Part shown: in pieces, positions 15,978 to 24,160 of the stretch
How positions within the stretch are numbered: position 1 is the stretch's first letter
Layout: every line of letters starts with the position of its first letter
Assembly (NCBI GenBank): GCA_016782225.1
Contig: JADDOW010000113.1
Coordinates: 1-32,328, forward strand
Length of the DNA: 32,328 nucleotides
Reading direction: 5' to 3'
From: Nitrososphaeraceae archaeon
GTDB lineage: Archaea; Thermoproteota; Nitrososphaeria; Nitrososphaerales; Nitrososphaeraceae
The notes under the pieces: model-generated
Told to the model about the DNA's origin: nothing
The model's database searches: none
What the model saw: the letters and a program-made list of their open reading frames with translations, nothing else
Program-made: the position numbers and the translations under genes

Positions 15978-16358
15978 TTGCTAAATAACGTCATAGCCAT
16001 TGTGGTGATATCTTTTATAACAGTGGGATCAATGTGGGGGATAGGTGGCCTATTGAATCAGCCAGAAGAAAACAAAATAGAAAAATCAGGTGACTCTGTT
16101 TTGCTAATCGCACAAAATAACGCGTTTAACGAAACAAATCCCACAATATTTGTTAAAGAAAGTGCCCCGACCAAACTGATAATTCTCAATAAGGATTTTG
16201 TCAAACATGATTTTATTTCTGAGGGTCTAGGGTTAAACTCCGCGTATTTGACAACTGAGAGGGATTTTGTTACCGCAATTGCATCTGACAGAATAGGGGA
16301 GCATGAGTATTATTGCTCTTTTCACCCGTCAATGAAAGGAAAAATCGTCATCGGATGA
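15978..16358 (+). CDS. Membrane-anchored cupredoxin
   Basis: A 126-residue small blue-copper protein. One N-terminal membrane helix (about residues 4-25) places the copper domain outside the cell. The type 1 copper ligands are visible as His77 (KHDF), Cys113, His116 and Met119 in CSFHPSM, the plastocyanin-like arrangement. Ammonia-oxidising archaea use many such proteins in place of cytochromes for electron transfer, so that role is likely. Electron partners cannot be told. The start is TTG with GGTGAT 9 bases before it, a strong ribosome-binding sequence. It lies 45 bases after cofC and 50 before the methyltransferase gene, so it may be in the cof transcript. Confidence 0.88.
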   Translation: MLNNVIAIVVISFITVGSMWGIGGLLNQPEENKIEKSGDSVLLIAQNNAFNETNPTIFVKESAPTKLIILNKDFVKHDFISEGLGLNSAYLTTERDFVTAIASDRIGEHEYYCSFHPSMKGKIVIG

Positions 16359-16408
16359 TGATGGCGGCTTAATATTTTTATTCCTTTTGGGGCTGAACAT
16401 AAAAATAC

Positions 16409-16942
16409 ATGTACAATCCCTCTGATGACACATTTTTAATTGCAAATTCAATTGTAAACTGTCATGGCAACTATGCTTTAGAAATAGGGGTTGGTTCTGG
16501 ATATTTGACTGAAATTTTGTGCAATAACTATAAATTTGTTTTTGGAACCGATATAGATTTTTCCTCTGTTAAACACAGCAAAACCTTTCTCAAAAACTTT
16601 AACAACAAATTTTTAATTTGCTGTGATGTGTGTGAACCGGTCAAATTTAAGTTTGATATTATAATCAGTAACCCCCCCTATTTGCCATCTGCAGGTGACA
16701 GAGACATAAAAGATAACACTGTCTATGGAGGACATACAGGAACAGAAACCACATTGAGAATCCTGCACCTAATCAAATCAAATCTGACGGACGAAGGCAA
16801 AATAATATTTTTGAAATCGTCTTTGTCGGATGATGAAAAAATCAACCGATTTGTTGATGAGAATTCCTTGAAAAAGAGCGTATTGGCAAGAAAAAAAGGA
16901 TTTTACGAAAATCTTGAGGTGTGCGAAATAACAAAAGGATGA
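16409..16942 (+). CDS. Mtq2/HemK2-like protein methyltransferase
   Basis: A 177-residue class I SAM methyltransferase. It begins MYNPSDDTFLIANSI, matching the Y.P..DTFLL start of the archaeal/eukaryotic HemK2-Mtq2 group. It has motif I EIGVGSGY (25-32), an acidic strand-2 end (GTDID, 46-50) and the NPPY catalytic motif (88-91), which in this fold holds a planar amide or amino group. Known relatives methylate the Gln of the GGQ loop in release factor aRF1/eRF1, so that is the likely substrate. The protein is a little shorter than bacterial PrmC and has no N-terminal helical domain, as expected for this group. The stop lies 14 bases before the convergent dehydrogenase stop. Confidence 0.88.
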   Translation: MYNPSDDTFLIANSIVNCHGNYALEIGVGSGYLTEILCNNYKFVFGTDIDFSSVKHSKTFLKNFNNKFLICCDVCEPVKFKFDIIISNPPYLPSAGDRDIKDNTVYGGHTGTETTLRILHLIKSNLTDEGKIIFLKSSLSDDEKINRFVDENSLKKSVLARKKGFYENLEVCEITKG

Positions 16943-16956
16943 CTATTAGAATTCTG

Positions 16957-17982
16957 TTATTTCCTTAGGAAATCTGCAGATCTTTCTGCGATGGCATTGG
17001 TCATGCCAGATAGTGATGCTGTTCCGCCTAAATCATATGTTACGAATTTGTTTTCGTTTATTACTTGTTCTGTCCCTTTAAAAATTGCATCAGAGATGTG
17101 TTTTTCTCCAAGGTATTCTGCCATCCATGCTCCTGATAGAATTGTGGCCACGGGGTTAACCTTGTTTTGACCTGCATATTTTGGAGCACTACCGTGCGCA
17201 GGCTCAAACATTGCATATGAATCACCGTAATTGCCAGAATAAACATTTCCTATGGAGCCAACATGGCCTGACGCACATTCGGAAACAATGTCCATGAATA
17301 AATTTGTGCTAAGCAGTATGCTATTGTTAAACCGCTCTGGGTTCTTAACAAGCTGCTGGGTCATGTTGTCAATATAGTATTCCTCTACATCGATTTTTGG
17401 AAACATTTTTTGTGTTTCTACAACTGCATTCCAGAAAATTCCGTCGGTTTCTTTAAGGATGTTTCTTTTGGTAATTGCAAATATCTTTGTAAATCCTTTT
17501 TGTTGAGTTAGTTCAAATGCTTTTTTTACGATGCGTCGGCAACCTTTTCCGGTTGTTTTTCTCACTGCTATTGCTGAGTCATCACTTGTTTTAAATTCGA
17601 TACCGGTATACAGGCCCTCTGTTGCCTCTCGAACACAAATAAAATCCAGTTGTAATTTTGATGTATTGTATGTTTTTATGGGTCGAATGTTGGCATATAG
17701 CTCAAACCTTTGCCTTATGGTGACAGCGACACTTCTGGGCGCATTTGGGTTAGGTACGGTTGTTGTGGGGCCTTTAAAACAAGCGTCAGATGATTCGAGT
17801 ATATTCCACACCTCATCTGAAATATATGAATTGCCTCCATTTTTTTCCCACCACTCAGATCCCGCATCGCATTTTATTAATTCGATATTGGAGTTGCATG
17901 ACTCCAATACGCTTATCATTGAGTTTACTAGTTCGGGGCCTGTACCGTCTCCTTTTATTATCGCTGCTTTCTTATTGCTCAA
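16957..17982 (-). CDS. icd: Isocitrate dehydrogenase-like beta-decarboxylating dehydrogenase
   Basis: A 341-residue enzyme of the isocitrate/isopropylmalate dehydrogenase family. Substrate residues are recognisable: RSVAVTIRQ (83-91), ANIRP (97-101), VREATEGLYTGIE (117-129) and YIDNMTQQ (203-210). The cofactor loop HGSAPKYAGQNKVNP (263-277) has Lys268 and Tyr269, the pair that in E. coli Icd prefers NADP, whereas isopropylmalate dehydrogenases have APDIAG there. NADP-dependent isocitrate dehydrogenase is the best call. The usual SxN of isocitrate enzymes reads Ser84-Val-Ala86, so the Asn is lost. Homoisocitrate or isopropylmalate activity is a less likely alternative. It starts with TTG (codons TTG AGC AAT AAG). 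It is alone, convergent with the methyltransferase gene. Confidence 0.82.
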   Translation of the reverse strand: MSNKKAAIIKGDGTGPELVNSMISVLESCNSNIELIKCDAGSEWWEKNGGNSYISDEVWNILESSDACFKGPTTTVPNPNAPRSVAVTIRQRFELYANIRPIKTYNTSKLQLDFICVREATEGLYTGIEFKTSDDSAIAVRKTTGKGCRRIVKKAFELTQQKGFTKIFAITKRNILKETDGIFWNAVVETQKMFPKIDVEEYYIDNMTQQLVKNPERFNNSILLSTNLFMDIVSECASGHVGSIGNVYSGNYGDSYAMFEPAHGSAPKYAGQNKVNPVATILSGAWMAEYLGEKHISDAIFKGTEQVINENKFVTYDLGGTASLSGMTNAIAERSADFLRK

Positions 17983-18027
17983 TTAAACTCAAAAAATGTT
18001 TTTGTGTATTTAAATTTATTTTTTCAA

Positions 18028-18591
18028 TTACTTTGAGGACAAATCAATCCTGCCAAAAAATGCATTGGAGAATGGGGGCATATCCGTCTGATTGCCTATT
18101 TTTGTAAAGTTTCCCTCAACAGAATAATATGAATAATTCACATTGTATTTATCTAAATCTAATGTCCTGTTGATTGGATTTCCAGTTGAATTGTCGATTA
18201 TGTCTATGGATTTATTGCCAGACGAATAAACCTGCATCAAATCTGGCATGGACAGCTTTATTGGCCTTATGTACTGCACATGCAATATGTCTCCCACTGA
18301 ATCGGTATGAATGGCGTGTACACATTCTTTGCCTTTTTCTATGTTTTTACCCAATGTGTCCGGAAAGAGATATTGCTTGTTATCGACAAATAGCTGTACC
18401 CGCGGATAAACATTGTATGGATCCAAATTATGTGCTTTTAAACACACACTCAATACATTAGGTGGCGGAAAAAAATGCGTAATGACAAATCCAATTAAAA
18501 CGGCAGCACCTATAACCCCTGGAAGAATAAGAATATCCTTTTTACCCATTTTTCTCTTGGGTCTTTCCTCTTTTATTTTTCTCTTAGGCAC
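18028..18591 (-). CDS. Single-pass membrane protein with outside domain
   Basis: A 187-residue protein. A very basic N-terminus (MPKRKIKEERPKRKMGKK) is followed by a membrane helix (about residues 20-40, with ILPGVIGAAVLIGFVITHFF), so the rest lies outside. The outer domain has two Cys, in SVCLKAH and KECVHAI, perhaps a disulfide, and beta-strand patterns such as YPRVQLFVDNKQYLFP and ILHVQYIRPIKL. Asn-X-Ser/Thr sites are frequent. I do not recognise a named family, though this layout is common in thaumarchaeal conserved hypotheticals. The start is GTG at 18591; an internal ATG at codon 15 would remove most of the basic tail and is less likely. Confidence 0.72.
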   Translation of the reverse strand: MPKRKIKEERPKRKMGKKDILILPGVIGAAVLIGFVITHFFPPPNVLSVCLKAHNLDPYNVYPRVQLFVDNKQYLFPDTLGKNIEKGKECVHAIHTDSVGDILHVQYIRPIKLSMPDLMQVYSSGNKSIDIIDNSTGNPINRTLDLDKYNVNYSYYSVEGNFTKIGNQTDMPPFSNAFFGRIDLSSK

Positions 18592-18699
18592 AAAAGCAAT
18601 AATATGGCGATAATATAATATTCTTTAGAAAATTTTGTTTTGGAGGAGGAAAAAGAAAATAAATAATGAATGGGCAATAACTCCTAAAGTGTTATACTG

Positions 18700-19116
18700 T
18701 TGCTTGAAGTAAATATAGATGGCGCAAGTAGGGGCAATCCCGGTCTGTCAGCAATAGGCATTATAGTGAAACAAAATGATGTGACACTAATAGAGCATTA
18801 TGAGTATTTGGGTATCAGGACAAACAACCAGGCAGAATATGAGTCTTTAAGGCGCGCATTAGAAATATGCAGCAAGCTGGACAAGGAGATAACGATATTT
18901 TCGGATAGCGAATTGTTGATTAACCAAAGAAACTCTAAATACAAATTAAGGAATCAAGAGCTAAAGGTAATCTCAAGAGAAATTTCGGTATTGGAAAAAA
19001 ACTTTGAAAAAATACTGTATAAACATGTCCCTCGGGAAAAGAATAGTAAAGCCGATAAGCTTGCAAACAGGGCACTAAATGAACACATTAAAAAAAATAT
19101 GGAACTGGCAAAATAA
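18700..19116 (+). CDS. rnhA: Ribonuclease HI family protein
   Basis: A 138-residue RNase HI that would cut the RNA strand of RNA-DNA hybrids. The four acidic residues are present: Asp7 (NIDGASRGNPG), Glu46 (NNQAEYE), Asp69 (FSDSEL) and Asp119 (KADKLAN). The C-terminal VPREKNSKADKLANRAL is the family's typical ending. It is of the short type without an N-terminal hybrid-binding domain, and without the basic protrusion of E. coli RNase HI, as in archaeal and retroviral-like forms. The start is TTG; the first conserved strand begins at residue 2, so no later start works. It stands alone before a 530-base gap holding a possible C/D-box RNA. Confidence 0.9.
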   Translation: MLEVNIDGASRGNPGLSAIGIIVKQNDVTLIEHYEYLGIRTNNQAEYESLRRALEICSKLDKEITIFSDSELLINQRNSKYKLRNQELKVISREISVLEKNFEKILYKHVPREKNSKADKLANRALNEHIKKNMELAK

Positions 19117-19490
19117 GGATTTAGTATCGCCTTAGTTAAAAATTATAAAAAATGCATAAAACAACACATTTGGGGCAATTGTTAAGAGAAACTGATGCGT
19201 ACATTGATACCTTGTCAATACCGTTTTGAAAACAAAAAGAAAACGTTTCCAGATGCTTTAGAAGATGCCAATAACCATGGATGATTGTAAAGAATTTAAA
19301 GTCACAGACATGCGACAAATATTGTGCTGATTTTTTTACTTAAATCGAATGTGCCACAAAAGATACGTTATGCCCCCCATGTGATAAAAGAAATTGCAAT
19401 AGCGTGTAGATGTCTAGTTGGGGCTGGCAACATGGGTTAAAAATATGTAGCAACACTAAAGAAACGACAACATTAAGACAACTCTACATT

Positions 19491-19503
19491 CTTATTTATA
19501 TTA
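19491..19503 (+). promoter_or_regulatory. TATA-like box before candidate RNA
   Basis: The sequence cttatttatatta lies about 25 bases before 19520, where the terminal stem of a candidate C/D-box RNA begins. No ORF follows on this strand. Confidence 0.4.
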
Positions 19504-19519
19504 CTGTTAAAATAGATGT

Positions 19520-19584
19520 GCAGCGATGAGGAATCAGAGTTAAACTGTAAAAAGACATGTAGAAAAGGCATTTGACTGAGCTGC
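19520..19584 (+). ncRNA. Candidate C/D-box guide RNA
   Basis: The ends pair (GCAGC 19520-19524 with GCTGC 19580-19584). The 5' stem is followed by GATGA (C-box core; the full box would be GCGATGA, one mismatch), and the 3' stem is preceded by CTGA (D box). The 65-base length suits archaeal C/D sRNAs. The internal D' and C' boxes are weak, and the guide target is not known. The TATA-like box sits at the proper distance. Confidence 0.35.
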
Positions 19585-19652
19585 TGCCTTATATCTATAC
19601 TAATATAGCAATTTTATACAGTAAAACATGTTGCGCATTAGACGCAAAATTG

Positions 19653-20774
19653 TTAGATTGCATTTATCCTCCTAACTATCGTAAGGACATCTTCATCAAC
19701 AACTTTGTGATCCAACCCGACTTTTTGGCCTGCGAACTTGACACTTTTGCCCCATATTTGGGCAAACTTGAAATCCCTTACCATATTTCTGTGAATTTTG
19801 CCGCAAATATTGTAAACCGTGCTCCCTCTTGGCATGATGAGGGGCTCCACATAATCTGCTTCTTTGCCCTTTGGTTTCATATATATCCTGATAAAATCCA
19901 ACTTGTTATAGATTTCCTGCTTAAGCAACTCAATATTTTTATCCGTGTCAGCTGACACGGGTACAAATGGGACGTTTAGCTTTGAAGTAACACTTTTTAA
20001 ATATGCGGAGTCTACCAGATCTATCTTGTTCACTACTACCAAAGAAGGTATGTAGATGCGGTTGCCCGAAACCACGTCTATAAGCTGGTCGACTGTAAGC
20101 CCATTTTCCCGTATTGTAATGCGCCCATTATGATAGCCGTTAATTCTCATTACGTTTTTAATAAAATTTTCATCCACCTCTGTAGGGGCCTGAATATTAA
20201 CTGAAATGCCTCCAGTAGAGGTTTTTTCGATCATGACATCTGGGGGTTTTTCATTTACCTTAACACCTATCTCGAAAAGTTCTTTTTTCAGGATCTCCAG
20301 ATGGTGAATTTGAAAGACATCCAGTACCATCAAAACCAGATTCGCATTTCTGGCTACAGATAGAACTCTCTTCCCAAGACCTTTGCCCGAAGAGGCTCCC
20401 TCAATAATCCCTGGTAGGTCTAGGATTTGAATTTGTGAGCCATTATAGTCCAGCATGCCCGGAACCGCAGTTAGGGTGGTAAAAGAGTATGCACCGGTCT
20501 TAGATTTTGCATTGGTCAGTGAATTCAATAACGTGGATTTGCCGACACTAGGAAATCCTATAAGAACGACGGTTGCGTCACCCGCCTTTCTAACGTCAAA
20601 ACCAGCACTGCCACCACCTGTTGAGACCGTTTTCCCATGCGTGTTTTCGTCTAGTTCTCTTTTTAATTTTGCAATTTTTGCTTTGAGAAGGCCAATGTGA
20701 AACTCAGTAGCTTTGTTGATTTGTGTTTTGTGCATCTCATCCTGGATGGCCTTGATTTTCTCTGGAATTCCCAT
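19653..20774 (-). CDS. DRG-family GTPase with TGS domain
   Basis: A 373-residue Obg-superfamily GTPase of the DRG type, known to associate with ribosomes. A basic helical N-terminus (1-60, with AKIAKLKRELDE) leads to G1 GFPSVGKS (73-80), G2 around FTTLTAVPG (98-106) and G3 DLPG (119-122). The S5D2L-type insert follows (about 170-230), then G4 NKID (about 250) and G5 VSADTD. The last 80 residues (with PRGSTVYNICGKIHRNMVRDFKFAQIWG) are the TGS domain that binds RNA or ribosomal partners. Length and domain order match archaeal and eukaryotic DRG proteins well. It starts with ATG at 20774. The next upstream gene on this strand starts about 600 bases away, with a 72-base gap between them. Confidence 0.95.
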   Translation of the reverse strand: MGIPEKIKAIQDEMHKTQINKATEFHIGLLKAKIAKLKRELDENTHGKTVSTGGGSAGFDVRKAGDATVVLIGFPSVGKSTLLNSLTNAKSKTGAYSFTTLTAVPGMLDYNGSQIQILDLPGIIEGASSGKGLGKRVLSVARNANLVLMVLDVFQIHHLEILKKELFEIGVKVNEKPPDVMIEKTSTGGISVNIQAPTEVDENFIKNVMRINGYHNGRITIRENGLTVDQLIDVVSGNRIYIPSLVVVNKIDLVDSAYLKSVTSKLNVPFVPVSADTDKNIELLKQEIYNKLDFIRIYMKPKGKEADYVEPLIMPRGSTVYNICGKIHRNMVRDFKFAQIWGKSVKFAGQKVGLDHKVVDEDVLTIVRRINAI

Positions 20775-20846
20775 TAGCTTTGATATTGATCTATGAATTT
20801 TATAATAAAAATTTTGTTAATTTGAATTTTCAAAATACACTTCAGT

Positions 20847-21401
20847 TTACTTTATCAACATAAAAAACTTTAAGCCATACAAAATGGCAAGCGCACTGAT
20901 GAACCCCACCATTCCAATCCAAGGCATGGCCGGAATTTTGGGTGATTTTAGATTAATTTGATGATCATCTATGATGTTTGTTATGTAGTCTTTGACATAT
21001 GAATGCCAAAGTTGATATTCTATGCGATGTTTTTTTAAGATGGACTCTATCTCATAAACTACGGGAACCCGGACAGACTTTAGGTGTTGAAAATAATTCC
21101 TAGATATCTCGACCTCGGCATGTATTCCAATTAGTCCCTGGCTAAAATCCAATAACCTTACATGCATTTCCCATGGCTTGGTCAGCTTTTTTGAAAAACC
21201 ACAGCCTATCTGAAGAGGTTTTTTGTTTTCAAACTTGACCATTTTGAAACCTTCAGATGCAAGAGTGTGGATTATTTCGTCCTTTTTTATTTGAACCATC
21301 AAAAACAGGTGATCTAGTTCCACCTCTTCCCTTTTTATTAGATTTTGAATTCCTTGCAAAAGATTGATTCTTTTAGGATATAGTGTAGAAAACTCCGCCA
21401 T
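20847..21401 (-). CDS. Tail-anchored hypothetical protein
   Basis: A 184-residue protein when read from ATG at 21401, which has GGGGATC 7-13 bases upstream; an earlier in-frame TTG at 21416 would add five residues but lies on that ribosome-binding sequence. The first 155 residues look cytoplasmic, with helices (LLQGIQNLIKREEVELDHLFLMVQ) and a beta part (MHVRLLDFSQGLIGIHAEVEIS). The last 25 residues form one membrane helix (MPWIGMVGFISALAILYGLKFFMLIK), making a C-tail anchor. I do not recognise a family. It follows cofE by 47 bases on the same strand, so the two are probably transcribed together. A link to F420 is only positional. Confidence 0.7.
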   Translation of the reverse strand: MAEFSTLYPKRINLLQGIQNLIKREEVELDHLFLMVQIKKDEIIHTLASEGFKMVKFENKKPLQIGCGFSKKLTKPWEMHVRLLDFSQGLIGIHAEVEISRNYFQHLKSVRVPVVYEIESILKKHRIEYQLWHSYVKDYITNIIDDHQINLKSPKIPAMPWIGMVGFISALAILYGLKFFMLIK

Positions 21402-21448
21402 ACTTGAGATCCCCAATTATTTTTGTTTGAACATGGTTTAATTAATTA

Positions 21449-22237
21449 TCAGGTACAATTAAAAGAATTAGTTTTTCTTTGACCGTGTAAAGATAACCCC
21501 CTCATGTAAATGTCGAATTTGCTTTCTATTCCCATATCGCTATTAGTTGTTTTTTTATCGATCAATTTAAGTTCTATGTCCCTTATCAATATCACTGGTG
21601 TGGATTTATTTGATTCGCCCATAATAAACACGCCCAAAGACGCAAGACTATCCGCTAGATTTTGAGAAGTATATTTTAAAACATTGCCAAACAAATCCTT
21701 TGTACCCCTTAGGTCAACAATGGGCTCAAAACCCGAAGACGCAAGGGCGATTCCCACAGTGCCTATGCGCATTGGAAGTATTCTGCTGTCTGATAGAATA
21801 ATGCATATTCTTATTCCAAAATCGACAAAAAACTTTTTCCTAAGGATATCAATTGAATCATAAGGTTCTTTTGGGTATAACACAACCTTTCCTGATGGGA
21901 TGTTTGATTTATCGATTCCCGCATTAGGCGACAATATTCCGTGGACTGCTGTCAAAACAAAGCCGTACAATCCACCAAAAATTTCGTCAGACTCCCTCAC
22001 TATCAACTCCATCAATTTTGGATCAATATGGTACAATTTTGCGAGCGCAATGGATTCTTTGCCTGGCTTTACGGTTGATAGTTTTTTTACTCGTCCTTCA
22101 CTGATTGAAAGGTATTTGCTAGATATTATCAGTAGGTCGCCGTTCTGAAAGGCGATGTTGTTTTTGTTACCAATGATTTTATCATATAAATCAAAGGTTT
22201 CTGATTCCCGCTCCAAGTACAATGGAATAATTCGCAA
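21449..22237 (-). CDS. cofE: F420-0:gamma-glutamyl ligase CofE
   Basis: A 262-residue enzyme that adds glutamate residues to F420-0 with GTP, finishing coenzyme F420. Typical stretches are IIPLYL at the N-terminus, GDLLIISSKYLSISEGR (33-49), NAGIDKSNIP (105-114) with the metal and GTP site, and SDSRILPMRIGTVGIALASSGF (149-170), followed by DLRGTKDLFG. The length is normal for the archaeal single-domain enzyme, without the bacterial FbiB-like C-terminal domain. The start is TTG (TTG CGA ATT ATT). It is followed by the tail-anchored gene. cofD and cofC lie about 6 kb away on the other strand. The Fo synthase genes are not in the window. Confidence 0.94.
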   Translation of the reverse strand: MRIIPLYLERESETFDLYDKIIGNKNNIAFQNGDLLIISSKYLSISEGRVKKLSTVKPGKESIALAKLYHIDPKLMELIVRESDEIFGGLYGFVLTAVHGILSPNAGIDKSNIPSGKVVLYPKEPYDSIDILRKKFFVDFGIRICIILSDSRILPMRIGTVGIALASSGFEPIVDLRGTKDLFGNVLKYTSQNLADSLASLGVFIMGESNKSTPVILIRDIELKLIDKKTTNSDMGIESKFDIYMRGLSLHGQRKTNSFNCT

Positions 22238-22374
22238 TGCGCATATTGAGCAGAGGGAATAGATAAATTAATTTGTTAATCTGGGCATTACCCTTTTTTG
22301 TTTTAGAGAGCCTAAACAAAAACTGCGATTCAAAAGGTATTAATCTTTAGTTTGACAAATAAGATAATATCAAT

Positions 22375-23652
22375 ATGGGAATGACAATCACTGAAAAAAT
22401 CTTATCCCATGCGTCAAATTGCAACAAAGTAACACCGGGTGATGTTGTTTTTGCTAATGTCAACAAAGTAATGATTCATGACGTGTCAGGTCCAGGGGTG
22501 ATGAAAGTCTTCAAAGAATTGGAAAAAAAAGGAAAGCCTATGGGAAAGATATGGAATCCCGACAACGTGTGGATTTCAGAAGACCATTTTGTTCCTGCCT
22601 CCGATAGAGTATCTGCAGATAATGTAATACAGTTGACAAAATGGGCCCAAAAAAATGGCATACAAAAACATTTTAAATATGGTTTTGGGCAGTATGGGAT
22701 TTGCCATACGCTGTCTCATGAAGAGGGTTTGGTGTTACCCGGGGAAGTATATGTGGGAGGGGATTCCCATACAAATACAACCGGTGCGATGGGCGCGTTT
22801 GCGGCTGGATTAGGACACACGGATATTGCCTATGTTTTGACTCATGGGAAGATATGGTTCAAAGTGCCAGAGACTTTATTGTTTAAACTAAGCGGAAAAA
22901 GGCCGGCACATCTAATGGCAAAAGATATTATTCTGAACATAATTTCAGACATTGGAACGGACGGGGCAAATTACAAAACAATGCAATTTGCAGGAAATGT
23001 TGTAGATGAGTTAGAAATGGAGGAGCGATTAACCCTAACCAATATGACCACAGAGGCGGGAGCCAAAAATGGAATTATTGAACCTGACACTGTAACAACA
23101 GAATACCTAAAACACAGGACCCAACAAAAGTTTAACTTAATTAAATCAGATGCAGATGCTGAGTTTGGGGAGGTATTTGAATACGATTGTGACAAGATGG
23201 AGCCATCTGTGGCAAAACCTTTTTCACCCGAAAATGTCGTAGTGGTGCGCGAATTACAAAACACGGAGATTGATAAAGCCTATATCGGCTCATGCACTGG
23301 AGCCAAACTATCTGACCTCAGGAGCGCAGCTAAAATATTAAAAGGCAGGAAAGTTAGGGTGAGAACAGAGGTTCTACCGGCAGCCCAATCAATATACATG
23401 AAGGCAATCAAAGAGGGATTGGTAACGATATTCATGGAATCTGGGGCAGTAATAGGCCCGCCCACATGCGGTGCTTGTTGCGGTGCGCATATGGGCGTTT
23501 TGGGAAAAGGCGAAATCTGCGTAAGCACAACAAACAGGAATTTCCCCGGAAGAATGGGCCATGTAGAGTCCCAAACATATCTTGCATCCCCTATGGTTGT
23601 TGCAGCATCTGCGATAACGGGGAAAATAACGGATCCAAGGGATATCCAATGA
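22375..23652 (+). CDS. leuC: 3-isopropylmalate/homoaconitate dehydratase large subunit
   Basis: A 425-residue subunit of an aconitase-type hydro-lyase. The 4Fe-4S ligands are Cys307 (IGSCTGA), Cys365 and Cys368 (PTCGAC). Other family marks are HVVPASDR-like HFVPASDR (71-78), SHEEGLVLPGEVYVGGDSHT (114-133), TGAMGAFAAGLG and NRNFPGRMGH (387-396). The size is that of the archaeal LeuC/homoaconitase group. It probably makes 3-isopropylmalate in leucine synthesis. The same family serves homocitrate in the alpha-aminoadipate lysine route, which archaea of this kind may also use, and the large subunit does not tell these apart. Its stop overlaps the leuD start (ATGA). It starts with ATG at 22375; a second ATG two codons later is also possible. 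Confidence 0.93.
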   Translation: MGMTITEKILSHASNCNKVTPGDVVFANVNKVMIHDVSGPGVMKVFKELEKKGKPMGKIWNPDNVWISEDHFVPASDRVSADNVIQLTKWAQKNGIQKHFKYGFGQYGICHTLSHEEGLVLPGEVYVGGDSHTNTTGAMGAFAAGLGHTDIAYVLTHGKIWFKVPETLLFKLSGKRPAHLMAKDIILNIISDIGTDGANYKTMQFAGNVVDELEMEERLTLTNMTTEAGAKNGIIEPDTVTTEYLKHRTQQKFNLIKSDADAEFGEVFEYDCDKMEPSVAKPFSPENVVVVRELQNTEIDKAYIGSCTGAKLSDLRSAAKILKGRKVRVRTEVLPAAQSIYMKAIKEGLVTIFMESGAVIGPPTCGACCGAHMGVLGKGEICVSTTNRNFPGRMGHVESQTYLASPMVVAASAITGKITDPRDIQ

Positions 23653-24143
23653 TACTGCAGGGAACGGTTCACAAATACAGTAAGGCAAATATAGATACAG
23701 ATGTGATTATTCCAGGTCCCTATTTGAAAATACATGATCATGATGAACTTGCGACCCATGCGATGGAAGGGATAGATCCGGAGTTTACAAAAAAGGTTTC
23801 AGACGGTGATTTTCTATTGGTGGGCAACAATTTTGGATGTGGCTCAAGCAGAGAACACGCACCAATAGCCCTCTCAAAATCCGGGATAAGGGCTATCCTA
23901 TCACCGTCTTTTGCAAGGATATTCTACCGAAATGCTATTGATGGTGGATATTTGCTGCCAATTGAAATTGATGAAAACATACTTGATCAGATAGACGATA
24001 AAGACAAGATAGAAATTAATTTGGAAAACCATACGATAAAGGATATGACAAAAGACAATAAAATTTACGACATAAAGCCATTCAGCAAAATAATTTCAGA
24101 AATAGTCGAGGCCGGGGGACTATTCAACTACAATAAAACATAG
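23649..24143 (+). CDS. leuD: 3-isopropylmalate/homoaconitate dehydratase small subunit
   Basis: A 164-residue swivelling small subunit that completes the active site of the LeuC-type enzyme. It begins MILQGTVHKYSKANIDTDVIIPGPYLKI and contains GNNFGCGSSREHAP (about 61-74), the family's substrate-phosphate-like loop, and later SPSFARIFYRNAIDGGYLLP. The ATG at 23649 shares ATGA with the leuC stop, so translation is coupled. A longer open frame begins upstream inside leuC, but the conserved protein starts here. The substrate loop reads YLKI (25-28). In studied archaea, homoaconitase small subunits have YLR and isopropylmalate ones YLV, so the Lys is closer to the homoaconitase type. The substrate is left open. 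Confidence 0.93.
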   Translation: MILQGTVHKYSKANIDTDVIIPGPYLKIHDHDELATHAMEGIDPEFTKKVSDGDFLLVGNNFGCGSSREHAPIALSKSGIRAILSPSFARIFYRNAIDGGYLLPIEIDENILDQIDDKDKIEINLENHTIKDMTKDNKIYDIKPFSKIISEIVEAGGLFNYNKT

Positions 24144-24160
24144 CAGTTTTTGTACCTGGT

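Larger units (their letters stand above)
19117..19652. other. Gene-poor gap between RNase HI and DRG GTPase
   Basis: Apart from the candidate C/D-box RNA and its TATA-like box, nothing could be supported. The small ORFs here (19136-19318 minus strand; 19572-19955 plus strand, which lies over the DRG gene) have no coding look. Confidence 0.4.

Noticed and set aside
23466-23648. Upstream extension of leuD inside leuC
   Set aside because: The extra 61 residues lie in another frame of the conserved leuC end. The family's N-terminus fits the ATG at 23649.
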